A DNA stretch of 64,000 nucleotides from Algoriphagus sediminis (GCF_030403435.1 NZ_JAUEPH010000001.1:620001-684000), one strand, 5' to 3'; counted from the first letter of the stretch, positions 8,692 to 17,586 are shown. The notes: a model not told the origin generated them from the sequence alone. Program-made: numbers and translations.

Positions 8692-10010
8692 ACCACACCT
8701 GTTTTTTTCACGGATAATTCAGATTTCGGAATACTGACCAGGGTGAGGAACCCTAACCCCACCACAAAGAAAAGCCCTAATGTGAGTGAACTATTTCTCA
8801 TACTTCCTGTAATCTGTTCGATAAGGCCATAAGAAAAAGTTCCTAATACAATGGCTAGCTTTTCGGTCACATCATAAAAACTAAAATACGAAGCATGATC
8901 GGTGGTAGACTCGGGGATAAGTTTTGAAAAGGTCGATCTGGAGATAGATTGAATACCTCCCATTACCAATCCAACAACAAAGGCTAAAGAGTAGAATTCG
9001 TATAAGGAATAGACAAAATAAGCTCCGACACATATGCCTATCCAAATAAAAACCATGATCATCAAACTGATCTTATTTCCATATTTCTTTGATAGAAAGG
9101 CAAAAAGATAACTCCCACCTATCGCCACAATTTGAATGATAAGAATCGTAAGAATTAATTGGTCCCCAGGGAGCTGCAGCTCTTTATCGCCAAATGAAGC
9201 CGCGAGATACATGACGGTTTGTACTCCCATAGAATAAAAGAAAAATGCCAGAAGAAACTTGTTCATCACATTTAAGCCTCGAACCTCCGTATAAACCTTC
9301 CTTATTTCCTGATAGCCCTTCGCTAAAAGCCCTTTATTTATCCTTTTCCCATAAGGATTATCAGGTAAAACCCGAAAAGTGAATTGGGCAAATCCAGCCC
9401 ACCAAAGGCCGGTGATTAGGAAAGAAAGTCTTGCCGCAACCCCATCGTCCGGAATCATAAACCAATCAGGCTTTTGAATCATCATCAGATTCAAAATCAA
9501 TAAAATCACTGAACCAATGTAGCCTAAAGAAAATCCCTTTGCGCTTAAAAGGTCATATTCGTTTTCCGATGAGATTTCAGGCAGAAATGCATTGTAAAAC
9601 ACAATGCTTCCCGCATAGCCAACCGATGCCATGATGCTACATAAAATTCCCCATTCAAGATTTGAGCCATCAAAGAAAAATAATCCAACACAGCAAAAGG
9701 ATCCCAGATAACAGAAAAACTTCATGAAGGACAACTTCTTTCCACTGGAATCTGCAATCCCTGATAGCAAGGGAGAAAGCAAGGCAATGAGAAGAAATGA
9801 AAATGAAATCGAATATGAATAAAGGACCGTATTGACAATTTCGAATCCAAAAAATGAAACGGTATCTCCACCGTCAGCTGCACTAGTTACACTATTGTAA
9901 TATACTGGGAAGATCGTAGAAGTGATGACAAGAGAGTACACCGAATTGGCCCAGTCATACATAGCCCATCCATTTTGGACACGCTTTTTGTCTTTGGTGG
10001 TTTTAAGCAT
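8688..10010 (-). CDS. UMF1-family MFS transporter (Atg22-like)
   Basis: A 440-residue protein with about twelve transmembrane segments. The N-terminal motif NGWAMYDWANSVYSLVITS is the hallmark of the UMF1/Atg22-like branch of the major facilitator superfamily (yeast Atg22 exports amino acids from the vacuole). The bacterial substrates are unknown. A second hallmark, GGIQSISRSTFSKLIPE, is present in the C-terminal half. Its stop codon overlaps the start of the NAD(P)HX repair gene, so the two form a unit. A strong terminator of the exb operon lies immediately before its start. Confidence 0.9.
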   Translation of the reverse strand: MLKTTKDKKRVQNGWAMYDWANSVYSLVITSTIFPVYYNSVTSAADGGDTVSFFGFEIVNTVLYSYSISFSFLLIALLSPLLSGIADSSGKKLSFMKFFCYLGSFCCVGLFFFDGSNLEWGILCSIMASVGYAGSIVFYNAFLPEISSENEYDLLSAKGFSLGYIGSVILLILNLMMIQKPDWFMIPDDGVAARLSFLITGLWWAGFAQFTFRVLPDNPYGKRINKGLLAKGYQEIRKVYTEVRGLNVMNKFLLAFFFYSMGVQTVMYLAASFGDKELQLPGDQLILTILIIQIVAIGGSYLFAFLSKKYGNKISLMIMVFIWIGICVGAYFVYSLYEFYSLAFVVGLVMGGIQSISRSTFSKLIPESTTDHASYFSFYDVTEKLAIVLGTFSYGLIEQITGSMRNSSLTLGLFFVVGLGFLTLVSIPKSELSVKKTGVV

Positions 10011-10013
10011 AGA

Positions 10014-10051
10014 TCACAAAAAAAAGCTATTCCGATAATCGGAATAGCTTT
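10014..10051 (-). terminator. Terminator of the exbB-exbD operon
   Basis: A perfect 13-base stem (10023-10035 with 10039-10051) with a three-base loop is followed on the reverse strand by a run of T. It separates the exb operon from the UMF1 transporter gene. Confidence 0.85.
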
Positions 10052-10073
10052 CAATATACAGAATTGTTTCTTT

Positions 10074-10538
10074 TTAGTTATTCAAGACTTTACCTACTGA
10101 AGCGTAAAGAACCCGTCGGGCATCTGCTTCTCTAAGTTCGGTCTGAACATCTGAAATAGGACCCATTTTTACATCTCGATCAGCTTTCATTGAAATTGTG
10201 ATCAATCCTCTATCAGCTTCTGCTAAAGCATCCCTTTCTCTGTTTACCCACTGAACGATGTCGGCAGTATTCAAAAGAGCATCATTAGCCTGAACTCTTG
10301 GCTCCGTTCCGTAAAGGGCCGTATTCTTTGGCTTACCAATGAAAATGTAAGAGATCAAGGACTTTTTCTGAAGCTTCTGAAGCTGAGTAGCCTGAGGAAG
10401 TTTTTGCTCCACCAGAATCTCTTGGTCTCTCAATACGGTGGTAACCATAAAGAAGAACAGAAGCATGAAGATAATATCAGGCAGTGCAGAGGTCGGAATA
10501 TTTTCCGAAACTTTGTTTTTCTTTCCAAACTTTCCCAT
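10074..10538 (-). CDS. exbD: ExbD/TolR-family biopolymer transport protein
   Basis: A 154-residue protein with one N-terminal membrane helix starting with the conserved Asp needed for proton flow (ALPDIIFMLLFFFMVTTV, residues about 18-35), followed by a periplasmic domain. It works with ExbB as the proton-driven motor that energises TonB-dependent outer-membrane receptors. It is the last gene of a four-gene unit, one base after the first exbD, with a terminator 23 bp downstream. No tonB is adjacent, so the partner must be encoded elsewhere. Confidence 0.9.
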   Translation of the reverse strand: MGKFGKKNKVSENIPTSALPDIIFMLLFFFMVTTVLRDQEILVEQKLPQATQLQKLQKKSLISYIFIGKPKNTALYGTEPRVQANDALLNTADIVQWVNRERDALAEADRGLITISMKADRDVKMGPISDVQTELREADARRVLYASVGKVLNN

Positions 10539-10539
10539 A

Positions 10540-11172
10540 TCAACTTCCTATTTTATCTGGTTCTGCAATTGAAATCGCCATTGGGATTCCCTCTTTTCCT
10601 CGATCCTGAAGAGCTTTCTCCGCATCGTCTTTACCTGTCAAAGCTCTATATTCATCTGTGTCAAGACCAACTCTTTCAGCGTAAATATCAAAATATCCCT
10701 TTTTCACCATGTCAAAAACCTCCAGGTATTTGTCATAGCTGGTTCCTCTGTTTGTCTTGATTGACACGACAGCTTCTTTTGGATTATCAGAAGATTCCGG
10801 ATCTCGTCTGGCTACTGCCTTTAAAGATGCCGGAAGGCTGTTGTAAAGAGGAAGGGTCTCTTCATCAGGAATCGCAAAATTCAAGACAAACTCCTTCACT
10901 TCTTGATCAAGCCCATCAGCACTTTCGCGGTAATCCCCTTCTACAAGGAGATCATCATTAGCATTGATCAGAATGGTGAAAATATTTCGCTCATTCTTAT
11001 CAATCTCCGGTGGTGGCTGATTTGGATCCAGTTTTGGTGGAAGGATATTCAATATACCCTTATCAGATGCGATGGTCGTAGTGACGAGAAAGAAGATCAG
11101 GAGCAGGAATGCAATGTCAGCCATTGACCCTGCGTTGACCTCCTGACTCATTCTATTTTTCTTTCTAGCCAT
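10540..11172 (-). CDS. exbD: ExbD/TolR-family biopolymer transport protein, longer paralogue
   Basis: A 210-residue ExbD paralogue. The single membrane helix (MADIAFLLLIFFLVTTTIA, residues about 17-35) carries the conserved Asp. The periplasmic part is about 55 residues longer than in the neighbouring ExbD. Two different ExbD proteins in tandem are usual in Bacteroidota and suggest a hetero-oligomeric or alternative motor. It lies 1 base from each neighbour, so translation is coupled. Confidence 0.9.
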   Translation of the reverse strand: MARKKNRMSQEVNAGSMADIAFLLLIFFLVTTTIASDKGILNILPPKLDPNQPPPEIDKNERNIFTILINANDDLLVEGDYRESADGLDQEVKEFVLNFAIPDEETLPLYNSLPASLKAVARRDPESSDNPKEAVVSIKTNRGTSYDKYLEVFDMVKKGYFDIYAERVGLDTDEYRALTGKDDAEKALQDRGKEGIPMAISIAEPDKIGS

Positions 11173-11173
11173 A

Positions 11174-11503
11174 TTATTTTATCGCTTTGTTGAATTCAGT
11201 AAATACAATACCCACAAGTGCTAAGATCGCTAAAATGTAAGTAGTTGTCAATACACCCCCAACAGTCTGTGACAAACCAGGGGTTAAGTTGAAAGGATCG
11301 GCTTCAAACTTTGGGAGCACTTCATTACTCGAAATTGAGTAGGAGATGAAGAAAATCAATCCGATACCGATTATTCCAATTCCTGTCTTTAACAAGCCTT
11401 TTGGGTTATCCAAAGACTTAATTAGAGGCATCAAGATACCGACAGCTGCTCCGACAATGATCAGGAGGTAAGCGCCGTATAGTAAGATGTCATAAGTATC
11501 CAT
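11174..11503 (-). CDS. Small membrane protein of the exbB-exbD operon
   Basis: A 109-residue protein with three hydrophobic segments (residues about 7-30, 39-57 and 85-103) and a short polar loop (SNEVLPKFEADPFNLTPGL) between the second and third. I do not recognise a characterised family. Its place between exbB and exbD, 50 bp after exbB and 1 bp before exbD, is a pattern I know from other Bacteroidota exb operons, so an accessory role in assembling the motor is likely. That role is inference from context. Confidence 0.7.
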   Translation of the reverse strand: MDTYDILLYGAYLLIIVGAAVGILMPLIKSLDNPKGLLKTGIGIIGIGLIFFISYSISSNEVLPKFEADPFNLTPGLSQTVGGVLTTTYILAILALVGIVFTEFNKAIK

Positions 11504-11553
11504 AATATATTTCTTTGGGGTTAATAATTAAATGAAACTAAATCAAGTCTGGA

Positions 11554-12372
11554 TTACTTTCCAGTCAACTTATGCTTCACAAGGATATCTACCAAAGAGA
11601 TAGAAGCATCCTCCATATCATTAACCAAAGAATCGATTTTAGCTACACAATAGTTGTAGAACAACTGAAGGATAATCGCAACGATCAAACCTGCAACTGT
11701 TGTCAAAAGGGCGATTTTAATACCACCTGCTACAAGAGATGGAGAAATATCACCGGCAGCTTCAATAGAGTCAAATGCACCGATCATACCAATTACCGTA
11801 CCCATGAACCCAAGCATTGGAGCCAAGGAGATAAATAGTGAGATCCATACCAGACCTTTTTCAAGTCTACCCATTTCTACTGAACCGTAAGCAATAATAG
11901 ACTTCTCTACCATTTCAATACCTTCAGAATATCTCATAAGACCCTGCGTAAAGATAGAAGCAACAGGTCCTTTAGTACCTTTTGTTACATCTTTAGCAGC
12001 TTCCACACCTCCAGATGCAAGAGCGTCTTCTACTTTCAAAAGAAGCTTCTTGGTGTTGGTAGTAGATAGGTTTAGGGTAATGATTCTCTCAAGTGCTACA
12101 GCAAGACCCAGGATCAAACAGATCAATACTGGAGTCATGTAAACTGGATCACCTTCGATAAACTTTTCCTTTACTACCTGGTGGAAGCTTTGCTCCTCTG
12201 CAACGATCTCATCGTCAACGATAGTGGGTGATTGTACTGGCTCTTCTACTGGAGCTGCAGCCTCTTCCATGGCTGTTGTGTCAGCCTCAGCTGCCTCTTC
12301 TTCTTGTGCGTTAGCGAAAGCAGGTACAAACAAGATTCCTGCAAGCATGAACAAAGCGAATAACTTTCTCAT
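11554..12372 (-). CDS. exbB: ExbB/TolQ/MotA-family proton channel protein
   Basis: A 272-residue protein. It starts with a signal-like helix ending ANAQ, followed by an acidic Ala/Glu-rich linker (residues about 24-62) unlike E. coli ExbB. The MotA/TolQ/ExbB core follows, with one helix near 78-98, a large cytoplasmic loop, and the helix pair with LAPMLGFMGTVIGMIGAF and the threonine-containing helix IALLTTVAGLIVAII. It forms the pentameric proton channel around ExbD. The gene leads the operon exbB-109 aa-exbD-exbD. Confidence 0.93.
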   Translation of the reverse strand: MRKLFALFMLAGILFVPAFANAQEEEAAEADTTAMEEAAAPVEEPVQSPTIVDDEIVAEEQSFHQVVKEKFIEGDPVYMTPVLICLILGLAVALERIITLNLSTTNTKKLLLKVEDALASGGVEAAKDVTKGTKGPVASIFTQGLMRYSEGIEMVEKSIIAYGSVEMGRLEKGLVWISLFISLAPMLGFMGTVIGMIGAFDSIEAAGDISPSLVAGGIKIALLTTVAGLIVAIILQLFYNYCVAKIDSLVNDMEDASISLVDILVKHKLTGK

Positions 12373-12434
12373 AATGTGAAATTGATTAAGACTTTAAATA
12401 AAGGTTAAATGGTTTCTATAATAAAATCGAGCGT

Positions 12435-12466
12435 TAAAGTTATCATTTTTTAAATTCAAAAAACAA
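12435..12466 (-). promoter_or_regulatory. Possible promoter of the exb operon
   Basis: On the reverse strand TTG (12464-12466) precedes TAACTTTA (12435-12442) with 21 bases between. The -7 box differs from TAnnTTTG only in its last base. The leader to exbB would be about 55 bases. The rest of the 307-bp gap 12373-12679 is AT-rich and shows no gene or other clear element. Confidence 0.4.
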
Positions 12467-12679
12467 CCGCCCACTTTAGATTTTCTGAAAAATGGAGCTT
12501 TTAAAATGGTATTCCTCGTCTTTTTACATAAATGGGCATTTTTATCGAAAAAAAACGACCGATCTCAATTTAAAGTAATTACTAACTTTTTTAGTGAAAA
12601 GATTCTCAAAATGGCTAATTTCTTAGTGAATTAAAGAATTTTTATCGATATCCAGCCAATTGGTTCCACCATTAAGAAT

Positions 12680-14107
12680 TTAACTTTTTGACAGTAATCC
12701 ATACTCTACAACTCCATGACCATCGGGAGTGGTGTAAAATGGCCGCTTCTCTATCTCATAATTTAAGTCGGGAGGAATCCCTAATGCGTGATAAATCGTT
12801 TGATGAATACTATCAATTTTAATAGGGCTTTCGACGGTTTTGCAAGGGCGCTCGTCGGCCGTCTTTCCGAAGACATGCCCTCGCTTTATACCTCCTCCAA
12901 ACATTAGTACCGAACAACCATCGGTAAAATGTCTGTGCATACCATAATTTTTTAAGTTATCGATTATATCGGGTACCTCCACTTGGTCTTTCACTTTAAG
13001 GTCTGGCCTGCCCTCTGTAAGCATATCTCGACTAAACTCACTAGCCACAATTACCATCGTCCTGTCCAGTTTACCACTTTGATCCAGATCATAGATCAAT
13101 TGAGCTATAGGTGCATCAATCATTCTCTTCATATCCTTAAGTCGAGTATGCCCATTATCATGTGTATCCCAACCTAAAAACGGCTCGTATTCGGTAGTCA
13201 CCGTGATATACCGAGCTCCTTGCTCTACCAATCTTTTGGCAAGCAAACAGCCCAAACCAAATTTTCCTGTATTATAAATATCGTAACTTTCTCTGGGCTC
13301 TTCATTTAGGTCAAAAGCTTTTGCTTCCGGCGAGTTCAATAACATATACGCTTGCTCCATGGATCGCTTGAGAGATTCTTTTTGATAATCTGAGCCAAAT
13401 TCTCCCATTGGGCTAGCAGATATCAAATCCTTATAAAGCTGATTTCTTCCTTCAAACCTACTTGAGTTCATCCCTATAGGTGGTCTTACCGCATCCAATC
13501 CTGAAGATGGGTCTGGTATCAGGAAAGGGCCATATTCAGAGCCCAAGAATCCAGCGGAATGAAAAGCTTTCAGCTCTTCTCCCTCACCTACTGTAAATCT
13601 TTGACCGATATTGATAAATGGAGGAATGACAGGGTTAAGAGGTCCTTTTTCCTTGGCTATCCAACTTCCTAAATGGGGAACAATCACAGATTGAGGTGGC
13701 TCATAGCAGGTATGGAAATGATACTGATGTCTTGTGTGCAAAATATGCCCCAAGTCGGCAGCTTGATAGGAACGAATAAGAGTACCCTTATCCATTACTG
13801 AAGCGATGTTTTCCAGTCCCTCCGAAAAGAAAATATCCTCCAGCTTGGTCGGTATTGAAGGAAAGGTACTTAATACCTCCTTGGCCTCCATCCCTTTCCT
13901 AAAAGGAGTGTATCTCTTAGGGTCAAAAGTCTCAGTATGTGCCATTCCTCCGGCCATGAACAACAGAATTACAGAATCGGCCGTAGTTGGAATTTTGCTT
14001 TCGCATGAAGAAATCAATCCAGCTAATGGAGCCCCCATACCCATAGTAGCCATGGCAGCTGCACTCGTTTTTTTCAAAAATTCACGTCGGGATTGGATAG
14101 TTTTCAT
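12680..14107 (-). CDS. DUF1501 protein (sulfatase-like fold) with Tat signal
   Basis: A 475-residue exported protein. The N terminus has a twin-arginine signal (SRREFLKKTSAAAMATMGMG) and a Cys at LISSC, so it may also be lipidated. The body has DUF1501 features: LLFMAGGMAHTETFDPK near residues 48-64, LGWDTHDNGHTRLKD, and the C-terminal block with GGGIKRGHVFGKTAD. DUF1501 proteins are related to alkaline-phosphatase/sulfatase folds, with no proven substrate. It follows the DUF1549/DUF1553 cytochrome gene by 3 bp, a pairing typical of Planctomycetes and some Bacteroidota, so the two products very probably act together outside the cytoplasmic membrane. Confidence 0.88.
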   Translation of the reverse strand: MKTIQSRREFLKKTSAAAMATMGMGAPLAGLISSCESKIPTTADSVILLFMAGGMAHTETFDPKRYTPFRKGMEAKEVLSTFPSIPTKLEDIFFSEGLENIASVMDKGTLIRSYQAADLGHILHTRHQYHFHTCYEPPQSVIVPHLGSWIAKEKGPLNPVIPPFINIGQRFTVGEGEELKAFHSAGFLGSEYGPFLIPDPSSGLDAVRPPIGMNSSRFEGRNQLYKDLISASPMGEFGSDYQKESLKRSMEQAYMLLNSPEAKAFDLNEEPRESYDIYNTGKFGLGCLLAKRLVEQGARYITVTTEYEPFLGWDTHDNGHTRLKDMKRMIDAPIAQLIYDLDQSGKLDRTMVIVASEFSRDMLTEGRPDLKVKDQVEVPDIIDNLKNYGMHRHFTDGCSVLMFGGGIKRGHVFGKTADERPCKTVESPIKIDSIHQTIYHALGIPPDLNYEIEKRPFYTTPDGHGVVEYGLLSKS

Positions 14108-14110
14108 ACT

Positions 14111-16558
14111 TCAATAAATCAATTGAAATTCAGGTAAAAGAAAAACCGCCCAGAGTAAATCCTGAACTCCCTCAGAGCTTGGATCAGAACCCAAAGCCTT
14201 TTGGGCAACTTCCAATTCTTTAGGGCTAGGTTCACGGAGAAGTGCTTGGGCATACAAATTTTCAGTCAGGGCCACCGGATCAGAAAATGACTCTACCCAT
14301 TTTTCAGCTCCTTCGAGTAAAGCTCGGTTTAGCCTCTCCCCATTACTCATCTCGAGAGCTTGTAGCAAACTGGCTTGTGAATCCCTACTTGTGGAAACAA
14401 TCTCCCGGTTTGGGCGTCCCAAAGCTTTGAGGAACTGGTTATTAGCGACCAATGAAGCCCGCACAAATGTCACATTGGTATTTGCCTCTGGAATTAATTC
14501 ATAAGGCCGGAATTTAACTTCTTCGGAATCAAATAGCGGAGCGGAAATCTTGGCAACGGCATCTGAAAACTGCTCCGCAGTAATTCTACGACGGATGACT
14601 CCTTCAAATTTGAAATCTTCGGCAAGAAGTTTTTCAGCAGACGTTACAGTTACGGAAGGGCTCTGATAGATCTTAGAAGTAGTGATTTGATAAATCAATC
14701 GCTTCAGATCATATCCATTTTCTACAAAATCCACTGATAGCCAATCCAGTAAATTGCTGCTCCAAGGGGCATTATCCATTTCATCAACAGGCTCTACCAT
14801 CCCCCTACCCATGAGTTGCTTCCAGATTCGGTTTACCACTGTTCGATACATACGGCCATTAGCAGGTTGCACGAGTTGATCGGCAAGCTGGCGGAGCTTT
14901 TCAGTCCTCGTGGCCAAAGAATCAATTTCCCCTAATTCCTCCCAAAGGATTTTGGTTTGGGCCATTTTTCCGGTTGGCTGCTCGCAACGACTTACCTCAA
15001 GAGTCGAATCAGCAAAAATATTCGCAAATGCGTAGGCCTCCTCAAGTTTCCAATCGCTAATAAAGCTATCATGACAAGAAGCACATTTTAGATTCAAACC
15101 CAGCAGTACCTGCCCCACATTCTGAGCAGCCTGCATCTCAGTTCTCTGAGAAGCGTTCACCGTTCCCCGCCACCGGATTCCCTCGATAAACCCTTTTGAT
15201 TGTTCAGAAGGGTTGAGTAACTCTTTCACAAACTGATCATAGGGCTTATTGTCCCGGATCGATGTGTAAAGCCAATCCGTAATGGCAAACCGCCCACCGG
15301 TGATATAGCCAGTTCCGGTATAGTCATTTCTCAGGGCATCGTTCCAAAAAGTTAGCCAATGCTGCGCGTAATCATCTTCTCGATCAAGCAGATTTTGAAT
15401 CCAAATTTCTCTCTTATTGGGATCTGTATCTGTCCTGAAAGCATCTAGCTCATCAGGAGTGGGCAAAAGGCCAATAATATCCAGATAGGCTCTTCGGAGA
15501 AAAATTCGGTCATCTACAGACTGCCTCCAAGACAACTGATTCTCTTCAAAGTACTGATCCACCCATAAGTCTATTGGGTTATCCAAACCAGCTTTTGGCG
15601 GTGGTAGAGTGGGATTTCTAGGCGCCAAATCAGCTACTCTATAGACCGATTCCTGGCCAATACTTTGAGGCCATGGAGCACCCTTTTCTACCCAAAGTGT
15701 CAGTAACTTTATTTCCTCTTGACCGAGCAACTTACCCTTTTCAGGCATTACATCTTTATGATCCTTGGGAAGAGAAATTCTTCGGATCAATTCACTTTCT
15801 TCAGAATTTCCCGGAACGAGAATCGGCCCATTTTTTCCTCCCGCGAAAACAAATTCCTTTTCATCCAACCGAAGCTCTCCTTCGATTTTCGCTCCAGAAT
15901 GACACTTGTAGCAATTATGAGCAAGGACTGATCGAACATTCGTTACTAGCTGAATTTCTTTTTCTGGAGACAACTCGTCAGCGAATGAAACCAAATCTAC
16001 TGTCAATGAAGGCCGAATTCCAACGTCTGAATTTTGAGGTAAAATCTCTGTCAAATAATACTCTCCATGGGTTAGTGAAGCACCGAAGTGCCCAGCTAAA
16101 GCTATACCTATTCCTGTCAGAAAAAGAAAAAATCGATACGCCTTGATTGAAGAGGCTGAAGGGCGTATTTCTTTCCATCTGAGTAAAACCAAAAGCAAAA
16201 GTCCTAACCCAGCGCTGATCAGACCAATGATTCGATGTAAATCCAAGTTATTTCCACTCACCCCTTCATTCTCCGCCAAAAACAAGCCCATCACCGCCGA
16301 GATCACTGCTGAAATCGAACCAATAATAATCAAAAACCGGATTCCAGAGCGAAGCGAATGACGATAATTCCCAATCGTAAAAAACTCCATAATCACAGCT
16401 ACCAGGATCAAGGCTATAGGAAAATGAACAAGCATCGGGTGAAGCCTTCCAAAAAATTGACTCAGCCAAAATCCACTTTCTGAAGCTAAAAGCCCAATTC
16501 CAAGAATAAAGGAATAGCTAATGAATTGAGCTTGAATAAAAAGAGAAGGGAAATTCAT
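14111..16558 (-). CDS. Membrane-anchored cytochrome with DUF2231, PSCyt1, DUF1549 and DUF1553 domains
   Basis: A protein of 815 residues from ATG 16558; the 13 codons upstream begin with TTG and add nothing signal-like. The N-terminal quarter has four to five transmembrane helices with GRLHPMLVHFPIAL, a DUF2231 signature. Next is a planctomycete-type cytochrome c domain with the haem motif CYKCH, followed by DUF1549 with a second motif CASCH (LKCASCHDSFISDW), and the C-terminal DUF1553 domain (about the last 250 residues). Each CxxCH should bind one c-type haem, facing the periplasm. The partner gene is the DUF1501 gene 3 bp downstream. The biochemical reaction of this pair is unknown. Confidence 0.85.
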   Translation of the reverse strand: MNFPSLFIQAQFISYSFILGIGLLASESGFWLSQFFGRLHPMLVHFPIALILVAVIMEFFTIGNYRHSLRSGIRFLIIIGSISAVISAVMGLFLAENEGVSGNNLDLHRIIGLISAGLGLLLLVLLRWKEIRPSASSIKAYRFFLFLTGIGIALAGHFGASLTHGEYYLTEILPQNSDVGIRPSLTVDLVSFADELSPEKEIQLVTNVRSVLAHNCYKCHSGAKIEGELRLDEKEFVFAGGKNGPILVPGNSEESELIRRISLPKDHKDVMPEKGKLLGQEEIKLLTLWVEKGAPWPQSIGQESVYRVADLAPRNPTLPPPKAGLDNPIDLWVDQYFEENQLSWRQSVDDRIFLRRAYLDIIGLLPTPDELDAFRTDTDPNKREIWIQNLLDREDDYAQHWLTFWNDALRNDYTGTGYITGGRFAITDWLYTSIRDNKPYDQFVKELLNPSEQSKGFIEGIRWRGTVNASQRTEMQAAQNVGQVLLGLNLKCASCHDSFISDWKLEEAYAFANIFADSTLEVSRCEQPTGKMAQTKILWEELGEIDSLATRTEKLRQLADQLVQPANGRMYRTVVNRIWKQLMGRGMVEPVDEMDNAPWSSNLLDWLSVDFVENGYDLKRLIYQITTSKIYQSPSVTVTSAEKLLAEDFKFEGVIRRRITAEQFSDAVAKISAPLFDSEEVKFRPYELIPEANTNVTFVRASLVANNQFLKALGRPNREIVSTSRDSQASLLQALEMSNGERLNRALLEGAEKWVESFSDPVALTENLYAQALLREPSPKELEVAQKALGSDPSSEGVQDLLWAVFLLPEFQLIY

Positions 16559-17300
16559 TGAAACCTGGTAATTGAAATGAAGATAAGACTTTATCAAGAT
16601 TTATCCTGTTTCGCTTTTTTATTTCCATACCTAATCAGATGATCTACTCCTATTTTTCATCTGATCGACATAGCCAATCCGAAGGGACGTTTAGTTTCAA
16701 TTCACAAAAAATTATCATCACCTGCAAAGTTAAATAATAGGATAGTTGTTTTTTTGAGTTCCATTAGACCTCAACAAAAAAATATATTTTTCAATAGAAG
16801 AAACTTCAAATCTGAGGTTCTAAGAGATCCAATAAAATCAATAATGTAGGTGGTTCTTTTCCTCATTTTGCCTAAATAGTTAAAGAAGGTTGAGTTTTAT
16901 TTCATTTTCATCTCTCAGTATAATATACTCAAAATACTCCTTTAGGGTGGATTGGAAGTATTTTTAGTCAAGAATAGTGTTTACTCCAATTTCCACAGGC
17001 AACTATCCATCTGAATATCGAGAAATTGGATCCTACATTAATTATTGCAAGTTTTATCAAGAAAAGTATCTCACTTTGAACTGAGACTTAATCAAACCTG
17101 AGAAGCTTGAGGATTGGCTTACTGAAATTTCAACTGACCCTGTAGAATGGCCAAAAAGTGACTTCATACCCAAAACACAGTTTACCACTCGTAGGATTTT
17201 GGTACCGAAATTACATTAGAGATACCCTAATTAGGAATGGGGTAATTGTATTTTCCCGCCAAAAATCGCCCCCTAATCAACACTCCATAATAAAATAAAA
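16559..17300 (-). other. Gene-poor stretch upstream of the DUF1549/1553 gene
   Basis: No intact gene is seen over about 740 bp. It holds a 9-base inverted repeat (16634-16642 with 16657-16665), a lone reverse-strand TAACTTTG box at 16725-16732 that could be the -7 element for the cytochrome operon (no TTG at the right distance), and the decayed reading frame listed separately. The AT content is higher than in the genes on either side. Confidence 0.5.
16977..17219 (+). pseudogene. Decayed reading frame with one in-frame stop
   Basis: From GTG 16977 to TAG 17217-17219 a single frame is protein-like over 80 codons except for a TGA at 17082-17084. The first part reads ...STGNYPSEYREIGSYINY... 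and the second part LEDWLTEISTDPVEWPKSDF.... Both halves have the composition of a soluble protein, and both lie in one frame. I cannot name a family. It may be the remnant of a lost gene, or chance; the length is short. Confidence 0.35.
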
Positions 17301-17331
17301 ACCTAATTTACTTAAAATAAGTAAGTTAGGT
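17301..17331 (-). terminator. Hairpin terminator downstream of the tRNA-Ser 3'-end copy
   Basis: A 14-base stem with one G-U (17301-17314 with 17318-17331) and loop AAA is followed on the reverse strand by a T-rich run (TTTTTATTTT). It lies just after the partial tRNA-Ser copy, in the same arrangement that the real tRNA has with its own terminator. Confidence 0.65.
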
Positions 17332-17340
17332 CTTTAAAGT

Positions 17341-17357
17341 GCAGAGAGGTAGGGATT
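17341..17357 (-). repeat. Partial copy of the tRNA-Ser 3' end
   Basis: Bases 17341-17357 match 17501-17517, the last 16 bases of tRNA-Ser plus one, at 16 of 17 positions. The match stops at once on both sides. The stretch between the two copies also has an 11-base inverted repeat (17390-17400 with 17490-17500) and a CAGGAT/ATCCTG hairpin at 17371-17386. This could be an old attachment-site duplication or a degenerate tRNA gene. Confidence 0.5.
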
Positions 17358-17471
17358 GGCTTCACCGATCCAGGATGGTTATCCTGTACAAGGTAAACCC
17401 ACCTCACTTCGTTCGACGGTTTAATGTCTTATCTCCTCACCCAAACTTCGTTTGGTTCGGCATAAAACAAC

Positions 17472-17495
17472 AAACCCCGACGTTTGTCGGGGTTT
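17472..17495 (-). terminator. Terminator of tRNA-Ser
   Basis: A perfect 10-base GC-rich stem (17472-17481 with 17486-17495) with a four-base loop is followed on the reverse strand by TGTTGTTTT, immediately after the tRNA-Ser 3' end. Confidence 0.8.
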
Positions 17496-17501
17496 ACCTT
17501 G

Positions 17502-17586
17502 CAGAGAGGAAGGGATTCGAACCCTCGAGGCGTTGCCGCCAACACGCTTTCCAGGCGTGCGCCTTAAACCACTCGGCCACCTCTCT
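17502..17586 (-). tRNA. tRNA-Ser (anticodon GGA)
   Basis: An 85-nt reverse-strand cloverleaf with acceptor AGAGAGG/CCTCTCT and discriminator G, the mark of serine tRNAs. The anticodon stem CACGC/GCGTG encloses CTGGAAA, giving anticodon GGA (UCC/UCU codons), and a long variable arm (TTGGCGGCAACGCC) is present, as required for a class II tRNA. CCA is not encoded. A promoter-like pair lies upstream and a terminator directly downstream. Confidence 0.95.
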
